From a virus: a DNA stretch of 30,563 nucleotides. The notes beneath the pieces were generated by a model. It was not told where the DNA came from. It made no database searches and saw nothing but the letters and a program-made list of their open reading frames with translations. The stretch covers positions 1 through 30,563 of the IMG/VR virus record IMGVR_UViG_3300047455_000148. One strand, given 5' to 3'. Shown here in pieces: positions 8,050 through 16,153 of the stretch (positions are counted from its first letter, which is position 1; every line of letters starts with the position of its first letter). The translations under genes and the position numbers were made by a program.

Positions 8050-10495
8050 CTCCAAAAATCTCGTTGATTACTTCTTGATTAACTCCAGCCTGCTGACCTT
8101 CAAGTTCACCCCGATTGCCTTGTCGTTGAGAGATAAGCTTTGATTGCTCAACAGCCTGTTTCTCTACTCTAGCATCCTTGCGGTCTTCTTTCAAGGTTTC
8201 AATCTTTTGTCTAAACTCTTTGTCATCAGCCTTAAACCCAAGGCTTGCCTGAGCTCTAATCATCTCAAGCTCCTTTCTCATTTGATGCAGAGCAGCAGCA
8301 ACCTGAACCTCGACCTGACCTTTGAGCTGAATTTTCTGAACCTCCACCTGAGCCTCCACCTGCATTTTTTGCATCTCAGTCTGCGCGGCTACTTGGGAAG
8401 CTTGTGCATTTGCCTGAGCTTGAGCCTGCATGTTCTGTTGCTGTTGACGCTGAAGCATCTGCATGCGCTTCTTTCTCTTTACGGCAAGTAGTCTTTGAGC
8501 TTGGTCAATATCCTTAACCTGTCTGATTGCCATAGCATCTTCAAGGTCAATCTCTTTTTGCGCTAAGGTGGCTTGAACATTTTGCTCAAGGAAGATGCGG
8601 TCGTCATCAGACATTTCTTGAACGACCATAACACCAAAGTTGTACATGGGTAGATTCTCAAAACTTTGGAGTACGCCCATGCTCTTCTCACCCACGGCCT
8701 TCTCATAAACCCTATACAGAACTGAGTCCGGCGGGATAACCTGCAAGCACTTAACAATATCCTCACATACTCTACGATACAAAAACATACCCGCGTTTGT
8801 GATGTCATACAAAGCGTTGTTGCCTGCGGCAAGAGCCTGCTGTCTCACTCCAACCAAAGCATCGCCCTTCGGTGTACTCGCATCCATAACCTCGTTGATT
8901 CCTGTCGCATCACGAATCATACGCAAGTAGTGGTTGTATAGATTGATGTACTCGTTGATGTTTCGAATGTTGTTCTCTATTGAACGGATAGGAGGATTTT
9001 GAAATCCACCCTCTGGGTTCTTACTCCTGTAATAAAACACACCAGTCTGCTCGTAGATGTCTTGAATCTCCAATGGCTGCAAATCACCTCCTCTTCCAAG
9101 CTGAACATTCTCAAGTCCTTCAACGTCAACCAAGATTCCGTCCGGCTTAGCCTTAGCTACAGCTTGTTGAATCTTCAGGTGTGTGAGCTGTAATTGGTCA
9201 GCGAATCCGATAACGCTACCGACAATAGACTTGGGTCGCATGCGCCGTATGTTTGTACAAGCAACGCTGTAAGAAAGCCTAGCCTTCGTAAGGTCGTGTA
9301 CATTCTTAGGCACATTCTTCTTCATGCCGTATCCGAAAATCATACTGGTCCCGACGACGTAGCATCCGCCATAGATGGTTTGGTTCTCCATCTTGTATGG
9401 CTTCCTGTCATACACAGAGCCAGCTGCCTCCTTGTACTCGCCCCCTTTAAAGTAGAAGCCAGTGTTTCCAAACTGAGACTCTTTACTCTCGTAATACACG
9501 CAATCAACAGACAAGAACTCAAAGTCCATAATGTCTATTAGGTAGTCATCGTACCCATGGGTGTAGCCCCCAGCCCCTCTGTCGTAGCTCTTTACACCGA
9601 ACAAACTTTTGTCGTTGTAATTCTTCCCCATCACTCCTCTAGCAATCTCCTCATACTGACCTTCAGTAAGTTCATCGCCAGCCATTCGCTTCAACTCCTG
9701 AATGCTGATTCTTTTAATGTGACCACCGTACACAATATCAGACATGGTGGGGTCTTCTGTGTAGCTATGTAGGAATGTAGATGGGTCTACATACTTCGTG
9801 GTTATACCGTAGTTCGGGTCATTCTCTCTTTTGATGACACCCATTCCACACACCACCAAATCCTCCACAGCTCTGCGATAAACAGTTTGGTCAAAGTCAT
9901 TCCAATCCAACGTGAGTGAAGTAGCTAACTGAGCAGCAATCTCCGCATTCGTTTTCATGTTTTGCTCCATGAATATCTCAGCCTCCTCCGTTGTATCCGG
10001 AAGGATGTCTGGGTCAATATTAGGTTGAAGACCCATAGCCTTTGCTTCCTTGAGAAGCTCTTTGTCCTCGATTGATGATTCGATAGCAGCGCGTGCCTCG
10101 TCCTTTTCGCCCTTACTTACGGGGTCGATAGCATCAATAGATGGGTACGGTTTTCTAGATAGAATCCTATTGACAACCACCTTAACAAACTTAGGCACGA
10201 TAGGAACCGGACTCCAGTCAAGATTAAGTAGTGTCCCGTCCCCGTTATTAGGGTCGAGTGAATTTAGAATCTGCTTATAAACAGAGGTGTCTTGCGTGCC
10301 GTTTGCGTAGTCCCGATTCTTTTCAAAATCATGCAGGCGTTGCCTTAGTAAGGAACCTGAGTTGTCGCTTTTACCCCATTGGCTTTCAATAGCTTTCGCA
10401 TACCTTAATCCGTAAGAACGGTCTGATTTCTCTAGCGGTGACGCAAAGGGGTCAGGGAAATTACCGTATTTGTTATTTTTGCTCCCTTGGGTCAT
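8042..10495 (-). CDS. Portal protein
   Basis: An 817-aa portal, which forms the dodecameric channel at the capsid vertex for DNA entry and tail attachment. The ATG at 10495 (MTQGSKNNKYG) is preferred; a TTG further upstream is only an open-frame extension and lies on the TATATTTG promoter box. Residues ~80-400 contain the portal core (FVKVVVNRIL, then VYRRAVEDLVVCGMGVIKRE and YVDPSTFLHSY), and ~500-600 carry IRSIENNIRNINEYINLYNHYLRM-type helices. The last ~170 residues are a Gln/Ala/Lys-rich coiled coil (many QxQAQA and VEVQKIQ units), the usual crown or tail-side helical region in large portals. It is immediately downstream of the large terminase, the classic packaging order. Confidence 0.88.
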   Translation of the reverse strand: MTQGSKNNKYGNFPDPFASPLEKSDRSYGLRYAKAIESQWGKSDNSGSLLRQRLHDFEKNRDYANGTQDTSVYKQILNSLDPNNGDGTLLNLDWSPVPIVPKFVKVVVNRILSRKPYPSIDAIDPVSKGEKDEARAAIESSIEDKELLKEAKAMGLQPNIDPDILPDTTEEAEIFMEQNMKTNAEIAAQLATSLTLDWNDFDQTVYRRAVEDLVVCGMGVIKRENDPNYGITTKYVDPSTFLHSYTEDPTMSDIVYGGHIKRISIQELKRMAGDELTEGQYEEIARGVMGKNYNDKSLFGVKSYDRGAGGYTHGYDDYLIDIMDFEFLSVDCVYYESKESQFGNTGFYFKGGEYKEAAGSVYDRKPYKMENQTIYGGCYVVGTSMIFGYGMKKNVPKNVHDLTKARLSYSVACTNIRRMRPKSIVGSVIGFADQLQLTHLKIQQAVAKAKPDGILVDVEGLENVQLGRGGDLQPLEIQDIYEQTGVFYYRSKNPEGGFQNPPIRSIENNIRNINEYINLYNHYLRMIRDATGINEVMDASTPKGDALVGVRQQALAAGNNALYDITNAGMFLYRRVCEDIVKCLQVIPPDSVLYRVYEKAVGEKSMGVLQSFENLPMYNFGVMVVQEMSDDDRIFLEQNVQATLAQKEIDLEDAMAIRQVKDIDQAQRLLAVKRKKRMQMLQRQQQQNMQAQAQANAQASQVAAQTEMQKMQVEAQVEVQKIQLKGQVEVQVAAALHQMRKELEMIRAQASLGFKADDKEFRQKIETLKEDRKDARVEKQAVEQSKLISQRQGNRGELEGQQAGVNQEVINEIFGDE

Positions 10496-10519
10496 GAAAT
10501 AGTTTGTTGGACTCAAGTG

Positions 10520-10527
10520 CAAATATA
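10520..10527 (-). promoter_or_regulatory. Bacteroidota-type -7 box before portal, TATATTTG
   Basis: TATATTTG lies on the minus strand between the terminase stop (10545) and the portal start (10495), with a 24-nt gap to the ATG. It is an exact TAnnTTTG match and would give a normal short leader. It suggests the portal and fibre genes can be transcribed separately from the terminase operon. Confidence 0.5.
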
Positions 10528-10544
10528 GTGATATGCGGCAAGCC

Positions 10545-12659
10545 TTAGGTCAGCTTGTATCTTCTAAAGAAAACCTTATCCTCAAACTTAGGTACTGCTT
10601 TCTTTTGCTTGACTTTTTGAGCCGCTAATAGCGCAAGACCAGAGCTAATTGATAGGTCGTACTTTGTTCTCTTGTCAATCTTAAATCCAATCCAGTCTTC
10701 CAGAGTCCTATTGAAGTACATGCGACCGGGCTCACCCATCTCATTCAAACCAACATGTTTATGTATGTAGTCTTCTATCGCTGATGCGTGTGCTTGAATT
10801 ACATCCTGTGAATTAGAGGGGATGCCCTTAGTCTTTACGTTAGTAGATGATGACGTTGACCTTAGGTGTTCTGGCCTGTCCATCACATATCCATCGTAGC
10901 CCCTTGCTTCAAAGTGTCTTACGATACCATACTTGTTATTCTCTATCAGTAATGGGTAACCGTAAAACACAGCAGCCATAAGTACATCCTCGTAGAAGAT
11001 TTTTGCCATTGGCGGGCGGCTTGCGTACTCAGCGACAAACATGTTACTGGCGGCATCCATGTTGAACTTGTTGTAGATGTGACATGCACCTTTCGACGAC
11101 CTGCTATCTACTGTAGCATCTAGGTCGTAAGAGTCAACACCACCACAACCCATATCGCTATTTGGTGGAACCCTCTTATTCCTATCCATTGACATGACAC
11201 TTCTTTTGCCTTGTTCTGGCATCCATGACACATACCACCTTCCTTGGTGGTTTGGTAGGAAAACAACCTCAGTATCAGGCACCCCGCCTTTCCATTGAAA
11301 GTTTCCCCTTACTACCGGGTTTGGATATAGCGATTCGTTATGTTCTACCTGCTCGTAAATCTTTCCAATGTTAAACAAGCTACCCTCCACGCTATCCCTG
11401 AAGGCTTCATCTGGAGTAAATGGAAACTGCCTAATGGTTTCGTTCAGCTCCTTAGCGTCGTTCTTCAGAGCATCTCTTTCGTTCTTGAGGAATGTCTTAG
11501 AACCAAAGGTCATAAAGTCTCCATCGAGTGTTTTAATCTCGGAGCTTGGGTCTTCGACAATGGGATTACCATGCATATCAAAAAACCCCTCTAACGATTC
11601 GTATGCCGGAATAAAGAGCCTGTAAAGTCCAGAGGCAGTTCTGCCATTGGCATTCCTCTTCGCGGGGTCTGAGTCTTTCCAAATCTGCTTGTACTGGGAA
11701 CCGCCTTTATCCATAGGGTTTACGGTGCTACCAACAAGTGCCTTGCCTACAATACGACGACCAACAATAAGACAAGTCCTTTCAATGCGCCAAGCTTCGC
11801 GGATGTCAGAAGGTTTTTCCCATTTGCCCGCCTCATCCATATACAGCATGTGAAGCTTCTCACCATCGTAAGCATTGTTGGTAGTGTTCTTCCAGTTAAG
11901 CACTGTATTGAGCGCGTCACCAACATACGATGTTTTATTGTTCTTGGTTATCCTTTTAGATGGCTCGCGGAACGCAAGCTCCATGCGCGGGTTTGTGGTG
12001 CCGTCTTGAATGGGCTTGAAGAAAAATGGGTAGTGCCGAAACATCGACACCACTTTTTTCATGAAGATGTTTTCCTGAGCGTCCTTACCAGTCTTCGACT
12101 GTATGCCAAGAAGCTTGTCTTTAACTTGAGTAGCCTCGTCAAGAAGAACAGAAGAGCAGATATTAGTGTAACCAGAGCGGCGACACTTAGTGTAAAGCTG
12201 GCCAATACAGCGCGGGTCAGCTTCGCACGCAGCCATGTGAAGGAAGATATCTCTTTGGAATCCCAGATATGAGGGGTAGCCAATGTCAATCTTCGTCCAC
12301 TGGAGGAGCATGTAGTGCCGCCCCGTGATAAACGTAGGCTCACCCTTATTGTAAAACCAAAAACCTTCCCTACGCCTTCTAAACTCTTCCTCGATAAATG
12401 GACGAAACTTTTCTCGAAACTCTTTGGGCGTTTCGGCCCACTCATCCATGCTTCGAATACGGGACAGTTCTGCTGGCATAGGTAGCCTTTCCCACATCTG
12501 CATACTTGCCTCCAGACCTTCTCCTTTGATTCCTTTTGATGGGGCTTCAGGAAGACCAATGAGAATCCCACCAAGCTCCACGATATCTCCGAGCGTACCG
12601 TTGGGACAAATCTTAACAATCGGTTCTTCATAATCATCTATTTTAAATAGGACGTCCAT
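10545..12659 (-). CDS. terL: Terminase large subunit (packaging ATPase and nuclease)
   Basis: A 704-aa terminase that pumps DNA into the prohead and cuts the concatemer. The ATPase P-loop is non-canonical: K158-C-R-R-S-G-Y-T165, with the lysine at the front of the loop and Tyr where the usual Lys stands, much like lambda gpA (KSARVGYS). Walker B is MLYMDEAGKW (D275-E276), followed by GSTVNP (~310-315), the likely coupling motif. The C-terminal RNase H-like nuclease has GVDSYDLD (508-514), AEYASRPP and a YGYPLLIENNKYG segment whose acidic residue is probably catalytic. Its ATG shares a base with the zinc-ribbon gene's stop (TAATG). The TKIDIGYPSY region (132-141) resembles large terminases of Bacteroidota phages. 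Confidence 0.92.
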   Translation of the reverse strand: MDVLFKIDDYEEPIVKICPNGTLGDIVELGGILIGLPEAPSKGIKGEGLEASMQMWERLPMPAELSRIRSMDEWAETPKEFREKFRPFIEEEFRRRREGFWFYNKGEPTFITGRHYMLLQWTKIDIGYPSYLGFQRDIFLHMAACEADPRCIGQLYTKCRRSGYTNICSSVLLDEATQVKDKLLGIQSKTGKDAQENIFMKKVVSMFRHYPFFFKPIQDGTTNPRMELAFREPSKRITKNNKTSYVGDALNTVLNWKNTTNNAYDGEKLHMLYMDEAGKWEKPSDIREAWRIERTCLIVGRRIVGKALVGSTVNPMDKGGSQYKQIWKDSDPAKRNANGRTASGLYRLFIPAYESLEGFFDMHGNPIVEDPSSEIKTLDGDFMTFGSKTFLKNERDALKNDAKELNETIRQFPFTPDEAFRDSVEGSLFNIGKIYEQVEHNESLYPNPVVRGNFQWKGGVPDTEVVFLPNHQGRWYVSWMPEQGKRSVMSMDRNKRVPPNSDMGCGGVDSYDLDATVDSRSSKGACHIYNKFNMDAASNMFVAEYASRPPMAKIFYEDVLMAAVFYGYPLLIENNKYGIVRHFEARGYDGYVMDRPEHLRSTSSSTNVKTKGIPSNSQDVIQAHASAIEDYIHKHVGLNEMGEPGRMYFNRTLEDWIGFKIDKRTKYDLSISSGLALLAAQKVKQKKAVPKFEDKVFFRRYKLT

Positions 12660-12844
12660 TACATCACCTGACCCCAGTGGTTAGACTTAAAGCTAGGCAT
12701 GCCTGACTTAGGCTCCTTTAATTCCATGTAACTCCCACACTTATCGCACATGACATCATGACGAGCCTTCCCCTCTATAATCCTAATCGAGGTATTGGTT
12801 GCTTCTTGTTCGTGGCTACAATCGCTACAGATAAACTTTGCCAT
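12659..12844 (-). CDS. Small zinc-ribbon protein
   Basis: A 61-aa protein with four cysteines in two CxxC knuckles, C6-x2-C9 (FICSDCSH) and C33-x2-C36 (VMCDKCGS), spaced as in a zinc ribbon. The C-terminal tail (MPSFKSNHWGQVM) is short. It is translationally coupled to the large terminase by TAATG and follows the coiled-coil gene by 2 nt. Small zinc ribbons next to terminase genes occur in other phages and may help bind DNA or the packaging complex; the exact role here is unknown. Confidence 0.75.
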   Translation of the reverse strand: MAKFICSDCSHEQEATNTSIRIIEGKARHDVMCDKCGSYMELKEPKSGMPSFKSNHWGQVM

Positions 12845-12846
12845 AT

Positions 12847-13137
12847 CTATTTACTAAATTTTTCAGCAAATCCGCCAGAGTAATCCTTTTCTTGCTCAAT
12901 GCTTCCGTTTGACTTCAGGTCTTTTACCATTTGCTCAAGCCGCTGTCTTTCAACCAGCAACTCCTTGCAATCAATAGCTGTTTGTTTGATAGACTGTAGT
13001 TCGGCTTTACGCGCAGAGCCACCAGCCTCGGGGTCAACAGGACGCTTTACCTCATCAATCATATTGTCTATAGCCATCTCCATAGACTTCATTAGCCTTT
13101 GAGCGGCACCAATGGTTGTGAATTTACTTGACGACAT
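12847..13137 (-). CDS. Coiled-coil protein, candidate terminase small subunit
   Basis: The ATG at 13137 (MSSSKFTTIG) is preferred, overlapping the GroES-like gene by 14 nt; upstream in-frame ATGs at 13149 and 13152 are alternatives. The ~96-aa protein is almost entirely helical: a front helix (AAQRLMKSMEMAIDNMIDEV) and a long charged coiled coil (ELLVERQRLEQMVKDLKSNG). No clear helix-turn-helix is visible. Its size and place two genes before the large terminase make it the best candidate in this window for a small terminase subunit, but this rests on position only. A packaging accessory or chaperone is equally possible. Confidence 0.65.
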   Translation of the reverse strand: MSSSKFTTIGAAQRLMKSMEMAIDNMIDEVKRPVDPEAGGSARKAELQSIKQTAIDCKELLVERQRLEQMVKDLKSNGSIEQEKDYSGGFAEKFSK

Positions 13138-13705
13138 AGAGGATATCATCATCTGTCATACGATACACAATACTATCGTCATCCAGTGTCATTTTGTAAT
13201 CACGGTCTGGCAAGAAGCCAACTACGTCTCCTTTCTTTACACCTTGTTCGAGCATCCGTTTCGATGGGGTAACGACCCTAGCCTCTGCCTCTTTTTTCTC
13301 TTCATGAGAAACTATGATTACACCACCCTCGGTAACCTCCTCTTCGTTAGAGGATTCTACAGGCTCAAGAAAAACCCAGTCGGCGAGCATGCGCAACTCA
13401 CCATCTGAATTTCTATACGCAATAGCATGACTACCTCTAGGGTTTGAGTAATTCAACACAGCCATGTACACACCATCATCTATCCGTAGATTGTCACTGA
13501 TAGTTACATGATGGTGAAAGAACAGGGTGTCTCCTTTCTTTACTCCGGTCTCAAAAGAATTAGGGGCGGATAGGACTTTCCCATGACAAACACGATGCTC
13601 AAATTCATTGAACCTTGTGTCGATGTAAAGCTCTTTGCCTCCTACCGTTATAGTGCCTGTAGTTTTTTCGGGCACCTCAACGAAGAAGTGTCTTAATGAT
13701 TTCAT
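13124..13705 (-). CDS. Tandem GroES-like co-chaperonin
   Basis: A 193-aa protein that looks like two GroES domains in one chain. The second half is the clearer: LRMLADWVFLEPVE (104-117) aligns with the first GroES strand, GGVIIV (127-132) with the mobile-loop GGIVL that docks on GroEL, GVKKGDVVGF (145-154) with VKVGDxVxF, and YRMTDDDILYVV (181-192) with the terminal strand (xxxSDILAI). The first half repeats the order more loosely: RHFFVEVPE, then ELYIDTRFNEF, then GKVLSAPNS and GVKKGDTLFF (54-63). Phage co-chaperonins such as T4 gp31 help the host GroEL fold capsid proteins. It sits just before the packaging genes and overlaps both neighbours. Confidence 0.75.
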   Translation of the reverse strand: MKSLRHFFVEVPEKTTGTITVGGKELYIDTRFNEFEHRVCHGKVLSAPNSFETGVKKGDTLFFHHHVTISDNLRIDDGVYMAVLNYSNPRGSHAIAYRNSDGELRMLADWVFLEPVESSNEEEVTEGGVIIVSHEEKKEAEARVVTPSKRMLEQGVKKGDVVGFLPDRDYKMTLDDDSIVYRMTDDDILYVVK

Positions 13706-13938
13706 TCAAAATTACAATCGTACTCAATTAAAATAGGTTGGTTCTCAACCGTCTTCCAAATATACGTTGAATCTTTGTCCTCTAGATAAACATGGTACCT
13801 TCTTACGTTGTACCTGTATAGTGCTGCATCGTCTTCCTTGATTGCGCAAACCTTAGCTTGCCCCGCTTTCATCCCGACATAATACGCCATTGCGTCCTTG
13901 GGGTTTGGCCCAACGACAATCTTTCTAATAAGTTGCAT
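13702..13938 (-). CDS. Hypothetical protein, 78 aa
   Basis: A 78-aa strand-rich protein (IRKIVVGPNPKDAMAYYVGM, then YRYNVRRYHVYLED and ILIEYDCNF). The stop overlaps the start of the GroES-like gene in an ATGA arrangement. The pattern IVVGPNPKDAMAYxVG is one I have seen in short phage proteins, but I cannot name a family. No membrane segment or signal peptide is visible. Its position suggests a small accessory of the morphogenesis operon. Confidence 0.65.
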   Translation of the reverse strand: MQLIRKIVVGPNPKDAMAYYVGMKAGQAKVCAIKEDDAALYRYNVRRYHVYLEDKDSTYIWKTVENQPILIEYDCNFE

Positions 13939-13942
13939 GATT

Positions 13943-14230
13943 TTAGTTTAGGTAGAAACCCATAAAGCCGTCGTCGTCTTCATCCTCTTCAGCACCTTGA
14001 AACGCTTGAAACTGAAGTGTCATGAACTCCTCGAACTCTCCTGAATCTCTACAGTTGTTTCCGTAAGTTAAGCTCCAACGGTTTTCCTCCTCGCCTTCTT
14101 CTTCAAGAAACCCAAAGGCAGCCGTGTAAACTAAATCCCCGGAGTGATTGTACTTCTTGGTAATCTCCTCTATTGTCTCCATCACACCTGCGATTTCAGA
14201 GAACATTGCTTTCTTTAGAATATCGTCCAT
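13943..14230 (-). CDS. Acidic hypothetical protein, 95 aa
   Basis: I choose the ATG at 14230 (MDDILKKAMFSEI), 4 nt after the stop of the upstream fibre-like gene; earlier in-frame ATGs (14254 and 14293) would run back into that gene. The protein has a front amphipathic helix (AMFSEIAGVMETIEEITKKYN), a short strand region (DLVYTAAFGFLE) and a very acidic tail (FQGAEEDEDDDGFMGFYL). No family is recognised. The acidic tail ending in aromatic residues could be a protein-docking element; function unknown. Confidence 0.6.
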   Translation of the reverse strand: MDDILKKAMFSEIAGVMETIEEITKKYNHSGDLVYTAAFGFLEEEGEEENRWSLTYGNNCRDSGEFEEFMTLQFQAFQGAEEDEDDDGFMGFYLN

Positions 14231-14234
14231 AGTA

Positions 14235-15092
14235 TTAAGTGGTTGAGAAGACATCACAGCTAGTCGCGGCACCAGTTGTTGTGAGGTTAGCATTTACAAG
14301 CCAGAACTCTGTATCAACAGCGATACACTCAATAACATCCCCAGCTTTTCCTCCACTGCTTGCGCTGGTTGCCGCAAGAGTAATTGTGTTGTTTGAGCCA
14401 GACTTGACATTATTTTGAATCGCCCTAGAGCTACCATCGCTTTTGTCAAGAGTGACCTTCCCGAAGAACTTGTCACCACTAGCGGACTTGATTGTCATGG
14501 CGGTAGACTTCTCTGTTGAGACAACGAACTTTAAATTATCACCAGCAGCACTGATTGAAGGCAGGCTAATAGTACCACCGTTAATTGAGTTAACATCCAA
14601 GAGGTAAACCACACTGCCGTCACTGGCCTGAACGCCTGCGGTGGTCGTAAGGGTAGACATGGTGGGAACGGCGGAATCCGCAGCAATGGTAATCGTGTCT
14701 GTTGCTGAATTTCTAGAAAGAGTAATTCCACCTCCTGAATTGAACGTCACAGTCTTGCTTGACCCAGTGGACTGGGCTACAGTAATCTGTGGACTGGCAG
14801 TTCCTGATGTACTAGTCGTTACGGTTGAAGCTGAAGGGAATGCCCTCTTCTTGATAGTACCATCACTAGCAATAATCAAGACATCTGTTTCGGTTCCGGT
14901 AGCTAAGCTAGTTGGCCCACTGCCAATCTTCAGTCCAGCAACTTTTACTTCCGTAGTAGAAAGTGAGAGTGCGGAAGAGTTTCCGCTCCCGTCTTCAATT
15001 ACCTTTAGACTGGATGTAAGGTTCGCGGCATCTGTTGTTTTCAGAAGGCCTTGATACGTTGACTTAATCCTATTTCCACTAAGTGTTCCCAT
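14235..15092 (-). CDS. Fibre-like virion protein, 285 aa
   Basis: A 285-aa Ser/Thr/Gly-rich protein. Its start, MGTLSGNRIKSTYQGLLKTTD, is a form I recall from marine phage structural proteins. The body has alternating strand segments (ALSLSTTEVKVAGLKIGSG, then GGGITLSRNSATDTITIAAD and MKIKSASGD-like strands) and ends with a more hydrophobic stretch, GDVIECIAVDTEFWLVNA, typical of a fibre tip or a domain that ends a trimeric shaft. It heads a minus-strand unit that runs toward the GroES-like and packaging genes, with a TATATTTG box 16 nt before its ATG. The exact virion role is unknown. Confidence 0.75.
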   Translation of the reverse strand: MGTLSGNRIKSTYQGLLKTTDAANLTSSLKVIEDGSGNSSALSLSTTEVKVAGLKIGSGPTSLATGTETDVLIIASDGTIKKRAFPSASTVTTSTSGTASPQITVAQSTGSSKTVTFNSGGGITLSRNSATDTITIAADSAVPTMSTLTTTAGVQASDGSVVYLLDVNSINGGTISLPSISAAGDNLKFVVSTEKSTAMTIKSASGDKFFGKVTLDKSDGSSRAIQNNVKSGSNNTITLAATSASSGGKAGDVIECIAVDTEFWLVNANLTTTGAATSCDVFSTT

Positions 15093-15108
15093 GCTATTAA
15101 CTTTACAG

Positions 15109-15116
15109 CAAATATA
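15109..15116 (-). promoter_or_regulatory. Bacteroidota-type -7 box, TATATTTG
   Basis: An exact TAnnTTTG match on the minus strand, 16 nt before the ATG at 15092. The whole divergent gap is only 30 bp, so the regulator gene on the other strand (start 15123) begins 6 nt away. Binding of that regulator near its own start could block this promoter. Confidence 0.5.
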
Positions 15117-15122
15117 CTACTA

Positions 15123-15557
15123 ATGAGTAGACACCATCCGTCACGCAGAAGGCGTGAATTTAGCAAATTGAATAAACGATATGTAAAGCGTAACGACCTC
15201 AAGAAACTATCGTTAGTACTAAGAGATGTAAAGCTTAACTTCGATATAGGGCTGGCCGAAGTCGAGGCACTTTTGTTCTGTTACGACTACGAGTTTTTCA
15301 CCATCAACCATCTCTCGAAGGCCATGGGCAAAAGCAGGAAGAAGCTGTATGAAAGGACCGTGTTGCCCTTGAAGCAAAAAGGGTACATAGAAGTAATACA
15401 TCATGGCAAGGAGATTGATTCTTACATCAATGCCTTATTCCATGAGAAATCAGGTAACGAGCACAGACTCGGTTTGTCTCAATCGGGGCGGATGCTTGTG
15501 CAACGAATATACAGGAAGCTGGAGGGCGGAGAGCCTATTAATCTTCAGACCTCTTGA
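15123..15557 (+). CDS. Winged-helix (MarR-like) DNA-binding regulator
   Basis: A 144-aa basic protein. The first ~35 residues are highly Arg/Lys-rich (RHHPSRRRREFSKLNKRYVK). Residues ~42-95 look like a winged helix-turn-helix: LAEVEALLFCYDYEFF, then INHLSKAMGKSRKKLYERTV with the recognition helix around SRKKLYERTVLPLKQKG, and a wing YIEVIHHGKEID. The last helix, LSQSGRMLVQRIYRKLEG, matches the MarR dimerisation pattern. It is one of two plus-strand genes inside the minus-strand virion block, divergent from the 285-aa gene by 30 bp and overlapping the transglycosylase tail to tail by 20 bp. A role in switching late genes is plausible but inferred. Confidence 0.7.
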   Translation: MSRHHPSRRRREFSKLNKRYVKRNDLKKLSLVLRDVKLNFDIGLAEVEALLFCYDYEFFTINHLSKAMGKSRKKLYERTVLPLKQKGYIEVIHHGKEIDSYINALFHEKSGNEHRLGLSQSGRMLVQRIYRKLEGGEPINLQTS

Positions 15558-16092
15558 GGGATGAATCTGAATACTCTGACTCGAACCTTTCGTTGTAACC
15601 TAGAATCTTAGAGACGTAATCTCTAGTCTCAAGAGGAAGTCTTTCCAACCAGTCTAATGAGTCGTAGATGTCTACCCCATCTTCTCTCGCTTTGTTCAAA
15701 GTACGGACCACAGCCGTAGGTCCAAAGTTGTATGCAGCGAGAGCCTTTGCAATCTTGACTTCCTCGCTACCCTTATTCCAGCTCCTGTCCAAAAGGGATT
15801 CCATGTATGCACGTTGAGCCAACCTCGAATCATCCGGGTTGAACGCATCGAAACCTTCGGGAATCATTCCCTTCTCCTTCATGTAGCTTTCGGTGCCCGG
15901 CATAATCTGAGCTAGTCCACGAGCTCCCGCAGGTGACTCAGCTAAAGGGTTAAACCTAGACTCCTTAAAGATTTGTCTTTCAAGAATGTCATTAAAACTC
16001 TTAGCACCAGACGGTGGCCAATCAACTGAACCGCCCTCTCTCATGCTTACTCTGGCTACCCTTTGAAATTTTTTTTCTCGTTTTACAAGCAT
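15538..16092 (-). CDS. SLT-type lytic transglycosylase
   Basis: A 184-aa peptidoglycan hydrolase from the ATG at 16092 (MLVKREKKFQRV); an in-frame GTG 6 nt upstream is less likely. The fold of soluble lytic transglycosylases is clear: FKESRFNPLAESPAGARGLAQ, where the Glu of KES is the catalytic acid, followed by GLAQIMP, then IAKALAAYNFGP, the AYNxGP substrate-groove motif. The C-terminus (ETRDYVSKILGYNERF) matches the end of this domain family. No signal peptide or membrane segment is present, so it may be a virion-associated enzyme that opens the wall at entry, or it may need a holin for lysis. The gene is divergent from the secreted-protein gene by about 60 bp. Confidence 0.88.
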   Translation of the reverse strand: MLVKREKKFQRVARVSMREGGSVDWPPSGAKSFNDILERQIFKESRFNPLAESPAGARGLAQIMPGTESYMKEKGMIPEGFDAFNPDDSRLAQRAYMESLLDRSWNKGSEEVKIAKALAAYNFGPTAVVRTLNKAREDGVDIYDSLDWLERLPLETRDYVSKILGYNERFESEYSDSSLKRSED

Positions 16093-16095
16093 GGG

Positions 16096-16137
16096 CACAA
16101 TATACGGAATCTAATAGCGTTAAGGATGTAGACAAAC
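16096..16137 (+). promoter_or_regulatory. Early-type promoter element before secreted protein
   Basis: CACAATA (16096-16102), 15 nt, CGTT (16118-16121), 5 nt, TGTAG (16127-16131), then ACAAAC. Box order and spacing are those of the plus-strand early elements at 20.7-25.3 kb, with one change in TATAG. It lies 22 nt before the ATG at 16154 and reads against the surrounding virion genes. Confidence 0.6.
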
Positions 16138-16153
16138 CCCCAAACACAATGTC

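Noticed and set aside
10496-10522. TTG start of the portal at 10522
   Set aside because: It lies on the TATATTTG promoter box; ATG 10495 gives a normal N-terminus.
12059-12637. A 192-aa minus-strand frame inside the terminase gene
   Set aside because: Out-of-frame reading of terL with Ser/Arg/Leu-rich, disordered composition; the terminase motifs are in the other frame.
8042-12659. Assigning the phage to the crAss-like group from the terminase and portal style
   Set aside because: Some segments are reminiscent, but the capsid, polymerase and tail genes that would decide it are not in the window.
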